DNA of 33,712 nucleotides from Candidatus Bathyarchaeota archaeon (GCA_026015145.1 JAOZGY010000018.1:1-33712), one strand, 5' to 3'; positions 24,110-32,780 are shown, counted from the stretch's first letter. Made by a program: numbers and translations. The notes: a model not told the origin generated them from the sequence alone.

Positions 24110-24853
24110 TTACCTCGTTCGTCGTTTCTTTTTCTGTCCAGCCCCTCTAGCACCAATCAATCCAACTTTTTGTCCTGGTGGTGCACCATGAGAAACTGTT
24201 GTTACTTTCCTAGCACTTTTTGCACTGCTACCATAAGGATGTACTGCAGCAATCATTGCTCTTCCCCGGGTTCTTGGATATTTATGACCCTTAGCTTTCA
24301 TCATATGATGTTTTGCCCCAGCCTTGAGGAAGGGTTTTTCTGTACGACCTGAACCAGAAACTATACCAATTGTTGCCATGCAAAAATTGTTAAGATACCG
24401 AGTACGTCCAGAAGGTAATTTAACCAACGTTCCTTGAGGTGTATGTCCAACTACTGTCGCATAGGATCCAGAGGATCTTGCCATTTTTCCTCCATCACCA
24501 GGTCTAAGTTCAAGATTACACACAATAGTCCCTTCCGGAACGTTGCCTAAAGGAAGAATATTGCCTATTTCTGGGGAAGCCATTCCACCGATGCTAATCT
24601 GTTGACCCTTGAACAAACCTTCAGGAGTTACAGTGTAGCATGATTCCCCATTATTAAATTTCACAAACGCCAAAGGAGAGCCTCTCCCAGGATCATGAAC
24701 AAGTTCAACTATTGTACCATCAATGGAAGATCTAAATGATTCTTTGGGGATTATTTTTGGTGGGTATTTCGCTGGAGCAACTCTTTTGTGAGTTGATGCA
24801 CGATAAGTTGAGCCTCCACGACCTCTTCTTTGAACGCGAATTCTTTTTCCCAT
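24110..24853 (-). CDS. rpl2: Ribosomal protein L2
   Basis: Large-subunit protein needed for the peptidyl-transferase centre and subunit joining. It has GKRIRVQRRGRGG at the N terminus, VELVHDPGRGSPLAFV, PLGNVPEGTIVCNLE, RSSGSYATVVGH and AAVHPYGSS. ATG 24853 is preferred (247 residues) because GAGGA lies seven bases upstream. A TTG two codons earlier (24859) directly abuts that site and is unlikely. It follows rpl23 by about 20 bases. Confidence 0.96.
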   Translation of the reverse strand: MGKRIRVQRRGRGGSTYRASTHKRVAPAKYPPKIIPKESFRSSIDGTIVELVHDPGRGSPLAFVKFNNGESCYTVTPEGLFKGQQISIGGMASPEIGNILPLGNVPEGTIVCNLELRPGDGGKMARSSGSYATVVGHTPQGTLVKLPSGRTRYLNNFCMATIGIVSGSGRTEKPFLKAGAKHHMMKAKGHKYPRTRGRAMIAAVHPYGSSAKSARKVTTVSHGAPPGQKVGLIGARGAGQKKKRRTR

Positions 24854-24873
24854 TAGCAATTCCTCAATTCATT

Positions 24874-25134
24874 TTATAAAAGTCCAAGTTTAATTGCGAC
24901 ATCTGAAGCTTTATATTCAGGTTGGAGTCTAACGAATGCTTTTTTTTCTCCATGAGGAGTTATTAACAAAGTTACTCTGTTGACTTTTACGTCATATAAT
25001 TCTTCAACAGCCCTTTTCACATCAGTTTTATGTGCTTTAAGATTAACTATAAAGATTAGTTTGTTATCTCTTTCCACCATGAGACTTGCTGATTCAGTCA
25101 TTAAAGGATAATATATAACCTCAATAGAATTCAT
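24874..25134 (-). CDS. rpl23: Ribosomal protein L23
   Basis: Protein at the exit-tunnel rim and docking site for SRP. In 86 residues it shows YYPLMTESASLMVERDNKLI, FIVNLKAHKTDVKRAVEEL and YDVKVNRVTLLITPHGEKKA, all typical. It starts two bases after the rpl4 stop, so the genes are coupled. Confidence 0.95.
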   Translation of the reverse strand: MNSIEVIYYPLMTESASLMVERDNKLIFIVNLKAHKTDVKRAVEELYDVKVNRVTLLITPHGEKKAFVRLQPEYKASDVAIKLGLL

Positions 25135-25136
25135 TA

Positions 25137-25949
25137 TTAATCTTGCCCTCCGGTATTATTTTTATTCAATTTTGTGAGAGCTCCAATAGACCATAAAGTT
25201 AATCTTCCTGGCGTAGTACCTGGAGCAAGCATTTCAGTATTAAGATTATTTACTTCAATTACATCAACACCAGGAATATTACTTGCTGCTTTAGAAATAC
25301 CCTTATTTTTTGCAACTACTATTAAGGGCCCCACAGCTTGTTTCATTTTTCTGCCTCTTCGTTTTCCTTTGCCGGCTCTAATCTTTCTGCTGTTCTTTGC
25401 CCGATCGAGTTCAGAGACTAGCCCTAAGCTAATTAATGTTGCTTCAACTTCACTAGTTTTAGAAAGCCCTTCAATCGCATCTGTAATTATTAAAGGGATT
25501 TGCGGAACGGATTCAATTTGATGTCCACGAAAAACCACATTTTGTTTAGATGCAGTTGCTGCCACGGCCGAATACAATGCAAAACGTGCTTCTTTTTTTG
25601 GTATATTTTTAATAATCTTTTTTTCTGATTTTGGAGGATGAGGCTGCCTTCCTCCGACTGTACTAGGAGCAAATCCTGCTTTTCCCCCTCCACCCTTCAC
25701 ACGAGGTATCCTAGAGATACCTAGACCTGTACCACGTGATTCAGCACTAGTTTTTTTCCCAGCCATAGGATCACGACCTTGGGGTTGAATTCTAGTTGAT
25801 TGAATTGCTAAAACTGCTCTCTTAATCACATCAGGTCTTATGGAAGTAGCAAAAATCTTAGGAAGAGTAGTTTTGCCCTCAGGTTTTCCTTCAAGACTAA
25901 AGATCGTTAAGGTTTTTTTTGTTCGAGACATGCTATTTCGCAACTCCAC
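25137..25949 (-). CDS. rpl4: Ribosomal protein L4 (L4P/L1e)
   Basis: Large-subunit protein lining the exit tunnel. It carries TIFSLEGKPEGKTTLPKIF, the basic loop region RDPMAGKKTSAESRGTGLG and PRVKGGGGKAGFAPSTVGG, and VDVIEVNNLNTEMLAPG near the end. Two starts are possible: GTG 25949, which overlaps the rpl3 stop (TAGTG), or ATG 25931 six codons later, which better matches the usual N terminus. The first is listed because it gives tight coupling to rpl3. Confidence 0.94.
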   Translation of the reverse strand: MELRNSMSRTKKTLTIFSLEGKPEGKTTLPKIFATSIRPDVIKRAVLAIQSTRIQPQGRDPMAGKKTSAESRGTGLGISRIPRVKGGGGKAGFAPSTVGGRQPHPPKSEKKIIKNIPKKEARFALYSAVAATASKQNVVFRGHQIESVPQIPLIITDAIEGLSKTSEVEATLISLGLVSELDRAKNSRKIRAGKGKRRGRKMKQAVGPLIVVAKNKGISKAASNIPGVDVIEVNNLNTEMLAPGTTPGRLTLWSIGALTKLNKNNTGGQD

Positions 25950-26956
25950 TATTTTCCTTGCGTTGATTCAAGTGAGATGTAGGTTATTTGAGGAGGTGAT
26001 TCGGGAAGATCGGTTGGGGGTCTTGCAGCTTGACGCAATCGTACTAATCTTTTCTCGGTTCCAGCTACGCTTCCACGTATTACAATGTAGGACCCTCTAA
26101 CCTGACCATATCGAATGTAACCACCCTTTACAGACACTTCTCTTCCATCTTTCCCTATTTTCAAAATACGTTTATTATATTCGGTTCTTTGGTGATACCC
26201 CATTTGACCTGCACGGGGAACGGAATATCGAACATGAGTAGGTCTCCATGGACCAAGAGTAGCGACACCTCGTTTTGTTTTTCTACCTTTATGTTGGAGA
26301 ATAGCAACTCCCCATCGTTTAACTGGACCTTGAAAACCCTTGCCAGTTGTAATCGCTGCTATATCGACATACTGACCGTCCTTGAAGACTTCTTCAGCTG
26401 TTACTGTCTTACCTAGTAACTGTTTAGTGTATTCAAATTGTTCAGTTATTGTACCACCACCAACTTCTATTTCGTGAATATCTGGTTTTTTCTTAGGAAG
26501 ACTGGTTTGTTTGGGTTGGGTAGCGGCAATAATACGAACATTAGTTATTTTATCAAAATTATCCTCAATATTTCTTAGAGATGGAGTATAATCAACTTTT
26601 TTAGGAAGAGTTAAGATCCTATTGAAATCCGCTGGGGGATCCTTCATCCAAACTTCAGCAAAGTTTTCAAGTCCATATGGAGTTTTTCTGTAAACACGAA
26701 TCCCACACACAAGAATAGGAGGAGTTTCAAGAACTGTTGCCGCGCACATAACTTCTTTGCCAAAATTTGGGCTGCGCTTTTTATCTTCTATAGCATAAAC
26801 ATAAGTCATACCCGCCTTATAGCCGGAAAACCCCAGAAGAACGGGTGATTTTGAAGTAGTTTTTGGCCAATACCTTATGCGTGCTACTGGTTTTTTAGCA
26901 CGCTTCCTAGGCAAATAGGCAAGTGAACCATGTCTTGGAGAGTGTTGTTTTCCCAT
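25949..26956 (-). CDS. rpl3: Ribosomal protein L3
   Basis: Large-subunit protein near the peptidyl-transferase centre. The 335-residue archaeal form shows PRHGSLAYLPRKRAKKP at the N terminus, GFSGYKAGMTYVYAIED, the core GKGFQGPVKRWGV and GQMGYHQRTEYNKRILKIG. It leads the minus-strand ribosomal run. The region 26957-27231 between it and the divergent PyrE-like gene should hold both promoters; TTTATTACCCTATATTG on the minus strand (about 26990-27006) is a possible TATA region. Confidence 0.96.
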   Translation of the reverse strand: MGKQHSPRHGSLAYLPRKRAKKPVARIRYWPKTTSKSPVLLGFSGYKAGMTYVYAIEDKKRSPNFGKEVMCAATVLETPPILVCGIRVYRKTPYGLENFAEVWMKDPPADFNRILTLPKKVDYTPSLRNIEDNFDKITNVRIIAATQPKQTSLPKKKPDIHEIEVGGGTITEQFEYTKQLLGKTVTAEEVFKDGQYVDIAAITTGKGFQGPVKRWGVAILQHKGRKTKRGVATLGPWRPTHVRYSVPRAGQMGYHQRTEYNKRILKIGKDGREVSVKGGYIRYGQVRGSYIVIRGSVAGTEKRLVRLRQAARPPTDLPESPPQITYISLESTQGK

Positions 26957-27231
26957 TGTAATTCCGCTTCGCGTCTTTTAGCAATAACAATATAGGGTAA
27001 TAAACGTTACCATAATTTTTTCTATCTAGAGATTAAAGGATCTTTTGGTTTTATTAGTTTAAGGATCATTTATTCGAGTTAATAGCGTGAGATCCTAGAA
27101 GATTTGCTTTGTTAAAGGTTATAGTCAGAAAAACTAATTCAACAGAATTACATTTTTCTTAAAAAAAACAAAATTATTTTAAGGAAAAAGGGTTAAATTC
27201 AAAAAAATGAATTCACAGTAGGGAAACACGA

Positions 27232-27846
27232 ATGTCTATGAATATTGGTAGAATTGCACAATCTTTGTATAATGCCAATTGTTTAAGATTCGGTTCATTT
27301 AGAATTAAGTCAGGAGCATTAAGCCCTTATTATATTGATCTTGCAAGATTGTTATCTTCACCCAAAGATTTGTGCAACATTGCCCAGATTACATCAGAAT
27401 TAATTAATAAAATAATGAGTGCTGAAAGAATAGATAAAATAGCCTCGATCGCACTAAAAGGAGCACTAATAAGTCCTAGTATTGCCACGATAATTAATTT
27501 ACCTTGTATTATAGTCAGAAAAAAGAAAAAAGAATATGGTGCAAAAGGACGAATTATTGGCACAGAAGTGAATAAAGGCGATAACATATTGTTCTTTGAT
27601 GATGTCGTGAGCGAAGGAATATCAAAAATCGAAGGAATAAAACCTTTAGAAGATCAAGGTGGGAATGTTAAACATTTGATAGTTGTTGTAGATAGAGAGC
27701 AGGGTGGAAAAGAAAAACTTGAACAGAAAGGATACTTGGTGCATTCTCTGGCTAGAATTTCTGAAATAGTCAAATTTCTTGCTGAAACAAAAAAGATTTC
27801 AGATAATCAAGCCATCTCAGTTTTAAAGTATATAAATAAAGCATAG
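27232..27846 (+). CDS. pyrE: PyrE-like phosphoribosyltransferase (orotate phosphoribosyltransferase family)
   Basis: PRPP-dependent type I phosphoribosyltransferase; canonical PyrE joins orotate to PRPP to make OMP in UMP synthesis. The N terminus FGSFRIKSGALSPYYIDL is typical of OPRTase (orotate site), and RKKKKEYGAKG matches the catalytic flexible loop. However the PRPP loop is LFFDDVVSEGISKIEG, where the family has DDVxTTGxS, and the segment usually reading GVALGGIPLA is SIALKGALIS. The two acidic residues remain. It may still be an active OPRTase or may have moved to another base. It has 204 residues and stands alone. Confidence 0.8.
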   Translation: MSMNIGRIAQSLYNANCLRFGSFRIKSGALSPYYIDLARLLSSPKDLCNIAQITSELINKIMSAERIDKIASIALKGALISPSIATIINLPCIIVRKKKKEYGAKGRIIGTEVNKGDNILFFDDVVSEGISKIEGIKPLEDQGGNVKHLIVVVDREQGGKEKLEQKGYLVHSLARISEIVKFLAETKKISDNQAISVLKYINKA

Positions 27847-28087
27847 TTATCAAGTGTTTTATTAAAAATGAACAGAGACAGAATTTTAGAGATAAAAAAT
27901 AGAATATTATTTTATATTTGAGCAATTGCGAATAATATATTATTAAACTTAGGGTCTCATCTCAAGCTCTTAAAAAAAATCAAATCAGCGGTTTAATAAT
28001 GAGAAGGCAAAAAAATAAAAACAAAAAACAGTAAAGACATATCAAAGCAAGAAAAGCATGAATAATTATTTGATATTCGAGAATAAG
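27847..28087. other. Intergenic region after pyrE
   Basis: Very AT-rich, with no supported gene. It contains a 14-bp perfect palindrome AATAATATATTATT (near 27931-27944) and A-rich stretches. Together with 28202-28409 it makes up most of the gap between pyrE and ahcY. The only coding signal in the gap is the microprotein gene at 28088-28201. Confidence 0.4.
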
Positions 28088-28201
28088 TTAATTGGATTTG
28101 TTTTTTAAAACATACCATGTAACAATTTCATGCACTGCCTTGTTAGAGTATCCATTTATTTTTAGAATTTTCTTCAACTCTATTGCATTCTCAATAGTCA
28201 T
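28088..28201 (-). CDS. 37-residue microprotein, function unknown
   Basis: A short open frame with coding character: it begins MTIENAIELKKILKINGY and continues SNKAVHEIVTWYVLKN to TAA. The pattern suggests two amphipathic helices joined at a GYS turn, ending in an aromatic WY pair; an 'x-GYSxKAVxEI-x-WY' arrangement looks like a small three-helix or HTH-like domain, but I recognise no family. A GAGGT ribosome binding site lies nine bases before the ATG at 28201. A/T-rich TATA-like ATTAAATAC elements lie 20-40 bases upstream. The gene is divergent from ahcY. Coding status rests on these signals only. Confidence 0.6.
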   Translation of the reverse strand: MTIENAIELKKILKINGYSNKAVHEIVTWYVLKNKSN

Positions 28202-28409
28202 TCGAGATTACCTCAAATAGTTGTATTTAAGATATGTATTTAATCTTTAATTCCAAAATCGGAATATATCAGAAACACTGATTAAAAAAGTGCTTTAATT
28301 GAACTAAATTAATAACGACACTTAGAGCTGTATATTGAAAAACAGGTATTAAACTAAACAAAACTAAAGTATGGGATAAGCATTAACTTTTGAAAAGAAG
28401 TGGTATATA

Positions 28410-29666
28410 TTGAATTCATCAAAAATTAAAGATAAGGCATTGGCAAAACAGGGTCATTTACAAATAGAATGGGGGTCTACCCATATGCCAGTATTAAATC
28501 AGATTAAGCGGAAGTTCAAAAAAGAAAAACCCTTAAAAGATTTAACAATAGGTGCTTGCTTACACGTAACAAAAGAAACAGCAGTTCTCGTAGAGACTTT
28601 AATTGCAGGAGGCGCAGAAGTGGCTGTTTGCGGATCTAACCCGCTATCCACACAAGATGATGTTGCAGCTGCGTTAGTCGAAAAGGGAGCAAAAGTATTT
28701 GCAGAAAGAGGTCAAACAACGGAAGAATATTACTGGTGCATTGACCAAGTTTTAGATTATAAACCTGTAATAACTCTTGATGATGGTGCTGATCTTGTGG
28801 GTATGTTACATAGTAAAAGAAAAAATGATATAAAGAGGGTTATAGGAGGAACTGAAGAAACAACTACTGGAGTAATCCGGTTAAGAGCGATGGAAAAATC
28901 TGGAAGTCTAAAATACCCAATAATAGCAGTAAATGATGCTTATACTAAACATCTCTTTGACAACAGATACGGAACAGGACAGAGCACTATTGACGGAATT
29001 CTAAGAGCAACAAACACTCTAATCGCAGGCAAGACTTTTGTAGTTTGTGGATATGGATGGTGCTCAAGAGGCATAGCGATGCGAGCATTAGGACTTGGTG
29101 CAAAAGTAATAGTAACAGAAATTAATCCAATAAAAGCGTTGGAAGCATCAATGAACGGTTTTCGTGTTATGCCTTTAATTGAAGCGGCACCACTTGGAGA
29201 CATTTTTGTAACAGCAACAGGAGATATTAGTGTCATCCGCAAAGAACATATGGAAAAAATGAAAGATGGAGCAATAATTGCTAATAGCGGTCATTTTAAT
29301 GTAGAAATTAATCTAAAAGAATTAGAGTCAATTTCAAAAAATAAAAGAACAATGAGACAAAATTTGGAAGAATACATTCTTGAGAACGGCAAAAGGATAT
29401 ATCTTCTGGCGGAAGGAAGACTTGTGAATTTATCAGCTGCAGAAGGTCACCCTTCTGAGGTTATGGATATGTCGTTTGCTAATCAAGCTTTATGCACTGA
29501 ATATATAGTAAAATCAACAGACATGCCGCCAAAAGTCTATGGAGTCCCTAAAGAAATAGATGAAAGGGTCGCTGAACTAAAACTTGAAGCAATGGGAGTA
29601 AGAATTGACGAACTTACCATTGAACAAAAAAAATATTTAGCCACTTGGGAAATGGGAACTATCTAA
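28410..29666 (+). CDS. ahcY: S-adenosylhomocysteine hydrolase
   Basis: NAD-dependent enzyme that splits S-adenosylhomocysteine into adenosine and homocysteine (in some archaea it acts on S-inosylhomocysteine). Seen in 418 residues: [74 protein letters not shown] site [20 protein letters not shown] and [20 protein letters not shown]. The C terminus ends LATWEMGTI, lacking the last roughly 10-15 residues of eukaryotic and many bacterial enzymes, as is usual in archaea. The start is TTG behind GAAGTGG. It recycles the product of the SAM methyltransferases in this window. Confidence 0.96.
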   Translation: MNSSKIKDKALAKQGHLQIEWGSTHMPVLNQIKRKFKKEKPLKDLTIGACLHVTKETAVLVETLIAGGAEVAVCGSNPLSTQDDVAAALVEKGAKVFAERGQTTEEYYWCIDQVLDYKPVITLDDGADLVGMLHSKRKNDIKRVIGGTEETTTGVIRLRAMEKSGSLKYPIIAVNDAYTKHLFDNRYGTGQSTIDGILRATNTLIAGKTFVVCGYGWCSRGIAMRALGLGAKVIVTEINPIKALEASMNGFRVMPLIEAAPLGDIFVTATGDISVIRKEHMEKMKDGAIIANSGHFNVEINLKELESISKNKRTMRQNLEEYILENGKRIYLLAEGRLVNLSAAEGHPSEVMDMSFANQALCTEYIVKSTDMPPKVYGVPKEIDERVAELKLEAMGVRIDELTIEQKKYLATWEMGTI

Positions 29667-29695
29667 TTTAGAGAAAATATATCAGAGTTTATGGT

Positions 29696-29708
29696 AAACT
29701 TTAAATGG
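29696..29708 (+). promoter_or_regulatory. TATA element of the small membrane protein gene
   Basis: AAACTTTAAATGG resembles a BRE/TATA element and lies about 40-50 bases before ATG 29746. Transcription would begin near 29725-29733. The leader would then include the ribosome binding site GGGTGA (29734-29739). Confidence 0.45.
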
Positions 29709-29745
29709 CTAAAAGTTGTACTTGGCTTATAAAGGGTGAATCAAT

Positions 29746-30042
29746 ATGAGTAAAGATCAAGCGATTGGTGGAGCAATATTCATAGTATGCTTACTCGTTG
29801 CTGTAGGATATATAGTAACATTATTTGTACCGACAATATTTGTTGATTTTCTTGACTACATTGGATTATCTACTACTGTTGAAGATGTGAAATTTTGGAT
29901 TGTTGCAATTCCAGTATTCATCGCATTCATTGCAGTTCTGTTTATAGGCGCTTGGATTGGATGGACCATGGCTACTACACCGCCTCCAAAGCCAATTGAA
30001 GAAATCACTAGCGAAATGGAAGAAACAAAGCCTTCAGAGTAA
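29746..30042 (+). CDS. Small two-helix membrane protein, function unknown
   Basis: Ninety-eight residues with two transmembrane helices (about 7-33 and 50-76), a connecting segment containing DYIGLSTTVEDV, and a proline- and glutamate-rich tail (TTPPPKPIEEITSEMEETKPSE region, residues 77-98) that is probably cytoplasmic. Glycine-rich spacing in GAWIGWTM suggests helix packing. No family is recognised. It has a good promoter and ribosome binding site and follows ahcY by 79 bases. It is convergent with the PhoU-TrkA_C gene. Confidence 0.7.
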   Translation: MSKDQAIGGAIFIVCLLVAVGYIVTLFVPTIFVDFLDYIGLSTTVEDVKFWIVAIPVFIAFIAVLFIGAWIGWTMATTPPPKPIEEITSEMEETKPSE

Positions 30043-30201
30043 ACAAAGCACTAAATATTGTAAGTAGAATAAGCACCAATTCTACAGTTTTCTTATTTTT
30101 TTATTTTTGAATCTAAAAAGTAATTTTTAGAAGTTTATTGATTAAACAAAAACCTTTGAAAATGAACAATAGAAAAAAGTTTCACTCCATAGAAGCGCGC
30201 T

Positions 30202-30780
30202 TTACCCTGGAGAAGCAAGCTTTTTGAGATCTTCAGCTCCTTCTGAATATCCTGATGCAATAAGAATGTCTCCATTATGTATTCTTGTGAAGGGTTTGGG
30301 ACGTAGACTCTTGTTATTTCTTTTTATTGCTAAAATCCACATACCTGTGTCTTCGTGTACGCGAGCTTCTTTTAGAGTTTTATTAATTAAAGGAGAATTA
30401 TTAGTAACACGTGCTTGAGTTACTGTTTCTTCAGCTTCACGAATAGCTATTTTTAAAACAGGATGCGGTTCAATACCTCGTAAAACAACTTCAGCCATTT
30501 CTGCGGCAGCATCAGCAATTTTTTCTGTTGCTACTCCCAATCTAATTAAACCTAAAAAGCCCGAAGCATCCTCCTTCTTGAAGTTACTTGTTAATGCAAG
30601 AAGTTCGAATTCGGTATGTAATTCATCCATATGTTCCTCTAAACGTTCTACTTCTTCAGCTAGTTCTGAACTGTTTAGCATTAACGATGAGTAAGCCAGA
30701 TCTATCATTAATTCAGAAGTGTCTTTTAATTCAACAAAACGCTTTACAATCTCTTCAAATATTTTTTGATTTTTAGTCAT
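30202..30780 (-). CDS. PhoU-TrkA_C (RCK_C) regulatory protein, second copy
   Basis: A soluble protein of 192 residues: an N-terminal PhoU-like helical region (LMIDLAYSSLMLNSSELAEEVERLEEHMDELHTEFELL, residues 23-60) and a C-terminal RCK_C/TrkA_C ligand-binding domain (about 110-185; TGMWILAIKRNN, IHNGDILIASGYSEGAEDL). RCK_C domains bind ions or nucleotides and gate transporters. It is a paralogue of the gene just upstream, five bases away, and the third gene of the mgtE-like operon. It is likely to work with that protein as a heteromer on the transporter. Confidence 0.85.
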   Translation of the reverse strand: MTKNQKIFEEIVKRFVELKDTSELMIDLAYSSLMLNSSELAEEVERLEEHMDELHTEFELLALTSNFKKEDASGFLGLIRLGVATEKIADAAAEMAEVVLRGIEPHPVLKIAIREAEETVTQARVTNNSPLINKTLKEARVHEDTGMWILAIKRNNKSLRPKPFTRIHNGDILIASGYSEGAEDLKKLASPG

Positions 30781-30785
30781 CAGCT

Positions 30786-31394
30786 TTAGTACTCCAATTT
30801 CTTTAGTTTTGCTTCTGCTAATTCCTTAAATTCTTTAATCCCCAAAGGGGCACCTCTGGTTATTACTGTGTCTCCAAGAAAAATTCCTTCAGTTTCAACT
30901 GGATCTAGGATCCAATCCTTATTTCTACGTATAGCAATTATGTCAACACCCATTCTTGCGGCTAGATCAAGTTCGAGAATCTTTTTTCCAATAAGTATTG
31001 ATCCTTCTTTTATTGTTGCTTTCATTAGACGTTCTTCTACTTTTTCAAAGATTTCGCCAATAATGGGATGAATTCCAATTTTGCGTGTTACAATTGCAGC
31101 TATATCTGCTGCGGCATCAGAGATCTTATCAGTAGCTGCAGCTACAGTAGAAACTCCTATCAAAGTCTCAGCATCCCGCGCATCTCTCGCCGCAATCATA
31201 ATCTCAATATCTAGCAAATAAATCAGGGTGTCTATTCGAGCTTCTAACTCTAGCACGTCTTCAGCTAGTTCTTTGTCGTTAAACAAAGCAGCAGAATACG
31301 CCAGATCTATCATTAGCTCAGAAAGATTTTTCATTTCCAATAAAAGTTCGCTGACGGGTATAGGTTTGTATTCTATTTTTTCAAATTTGGGCAT
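30786..31394 (-). CDS. PhoU-TrkA_C (RCK_C) regulatory protein, first copy
   Basis: A 202-residue protein with the same layout as its neighbour: PhoU-like helices (LMIDLAYSAALFNDKELAEDVLELEARID region, then TVAAATDKISDAAADIAAIV) and a TrkA_C domain (about 118-195; ARMGVDIIAIRRNKDWIL, FLGDTVITRGAPLGIKEFKEL). The two copies share LSELMIDLAYS, ELAE, the DAA motif and the C-terminal GD-x-x-I pattern, so they arose by tandem duplication. It lies 56 bases after the transporter gene. Confidence 0.85.
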   Translation of the reverse strand: MPKFEKIEYKPIPVSELLLEMKNLSELMIDLAYSAALFNDKELAEDVLELEARIDTLIYLLDIEIMIAARDARDAETLIGVSTVAAATDKISDAAADIAAIVTRKIGIHPIIGEIFEKVEERLMKATIKEGSILIGKKILELDLAARMGVDIIAIRRNKDWILDPVETEGIFLGDTVITRGAPLGIKEFKELAEAKLKKLEY

Positions 31395-31450
31395 ACAGTA
31401 AAATGCGCTCCGAGGGTAAGTATTGATTATGCAGATATTTTAATATGTCC

Positions 31451-32662
31451 TTAAGTTAACCCTAACATAAGCAGAGAAGCTAATAGAGCAATCGAAGTAA
31501 CAACGTCTGCAAACGAGCTCTCTACTGGGATAACAAAATTATCTGGATCTAAACCTTTCTTAAAAGTTAATATTGAAATCGAATAGGTCAACAGAACTAT
31601 TGCCAAAACTGCAAAAACATTAGTTAGAAAGAGGATTGAAATAATATTATATAGAGAAGAAAATGAAAACGGGGTAGTAAGTAACAAAGCCAAAAAAGCT
31701 AAGATAATAAACATTAATAATGACGCCCCCCAAGCACTAAAAATACTTTTTATATGGCGCTTCATTGAAGAGAAAGATGGCTGAAGCAATCCCAATGCAA
31801 GTTTTGTTGTTGCAGTAGAACCAATAACAGATCCGACATTTCCAATCATACCGATCAAAGCAGGATATATGATGTAAATTTCTTTTCTATTTTCAACAAA
31901 ATTACTTATTCCAATAAGAACCGTACCAGTTATATTTACCATTAAAGCAACTAGAATCATCGTAAAAAGAGATTCTTTTATAGTTTTAATAAAATCTGAT
32001 TCATGAAAGTTCTTAATAAAAACATAAATAGCTGTAGACAACACGGCTAAACTAAGTATAAGAAGGGCTAATTTTCCTAAGTCACCAAAGAAATACAAAG
32101 TTAATACTAAAACATAACATACAGTAATAAAGACATCAGAAATAGTAGACATTATTGGATAGACAACAATATCAGGATCAGATCCTTTTTTGAATGAAAT
32201 AAATGCAATATTTATTGTTATAATAGAAAGAAGCAAACCCATTGACATTGTTGCAATTACAACTAACAGGATTCCAGAAAAATCAACAATAGTAAGACCC
32301 CAAAACAATTGTCCAAAAACTATGGATATTAAACTTATTGTTGCGCTGGTTGCTAAAGTTAGAACAATGAGAGCTTCAATTAGCATATAAAAGGACGGCG
32401 TGTTTTTAAAAAAGCTAGGTCGTATGGTACCTAGATGTAAAGCTGTACTTAAGCGGCCACTAAGCAGACCACCAGTAACCCCTTTAGCACTTACAAGAGC
32501 CGGATAAAGCGCAATAGTCCACGGAGCAAGTTTGAAAAGCCCTAGGTATGAAGCGATTATAAAGCCTGCAAATAAACCCCCTAAACCAAAAAAATAAGCA
32601 ACCGAGGTTTCTTTAAGTAATCTAAAAAAGTTTTTTGAAACTCCTTCATAAGACAAATGCAT
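31451..32662 (-). CDS. SLC41/MgtE-type divalent cation transporter, membrane domain only
   Basis: About ten transmembrane helices in 403 residues, built from two homologous halves of the MgtE membrane domain. Repeat signatures are YPALVSAKGVTGGLLSGRLS (first half) and YPALIGMIGNVGSVIGSTAT (second), and KKGSDPDIVVYPIMSTISDV versus KKGLDPDNFVIPVESSFADV. This duplicated form without the cytoplasmic MgtE_N and CBS domains is like SLC41 carriers. It probably moves Mg2+ or a related divalent cation. The missing regulatory domains may be replaced by the two RCK_C proteins downstream. ATG 32662 lies very close to GAGGAG; TTG two codons on is an alternative start. Confidence 0.88.
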   Translation of the reverse strand: MHLSYEGVSKNFFRLLKETSVAYFFGLGGLFAGFIIASYLGLFKLAPWTIALYPALVSAKGVTGGLLSGRLSTALHLGTIRPSFFKNTPSFYMLIEALIVLTLATSATISLISIVFGQLFWGLTIVDFSGILLVVIATMSMGLLLSIITINIAFISFKKGSDPDIVVYPIMSTISDVFITVCYVLVLTLYFFGDLGKLALLILSLAVLSTAIYVFIKNFHESDFIKTIKESLFTMILVALMVNITGTVLIGISNFVENRKEIYIIYPALIGMIGNVGSVIGSTATTKLALGLLQPSFSSMKRHIKSIFSAWGASLLMFIILAFLALLLTTPFSFSSLYNIISILFLTNVFAVLAIVLLTYSISILTFKKGLDPDNFVIPVESSFADVVTSIALLASLLMLGLT

Positions 32663-32747
32663 CGTCTCCTCTTAAGAATTTCAAAGAAACAACAAAACGC
32701 AAAAAGGGAATTATGAAAAAGATAGAGAGGGCAAAGATAATTACTGT

Positions 32748-32761
32748 TTTTTTATAAGTAG
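32748..32761 (-). promoter_or_regulatory. Promoter of the transporter operon
   Basis: On the minus strand GCTACTTATAAAAAAA is a strong BRE/TATA match about 90-100 bases before the transporter ATG. Transcription should begin near 32720-32728 and leave a leader of about 60 bases ending in AAGAGGAGACG. No riboswitch-like fold was found in that short leader. Confidence 0.6.
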
Positions 32762-32780
32762 CTACCGCTGTTATAAGCTG

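Noticed and set aside
27980-28035. Ten-codon basic frame (MRRQKNKNKKQ) after pyrE
   Set aside because: Poly-A-driven translation without a ribosome binding site.
28202-28409. SAM or SAH riboswitch in front of ahcY
   Set aside because: AT-rich with no conserved stem-loop or pseudoknot core; no such riboswitch is expected upstream of archaeal ahcY.
30043-30201. Possible small RNA or gene between two convergent genes
   Set aside because: T-rich and A-rich intergenic DNA that looks like back-to-back transcript ends; no frame or stable fold.
32663-32747. Mg2+-sensing riboswitch in the transporter leader
   Set aside because: The leader after the TATA box is only about 60 bases and AT-rich, without stable stems.
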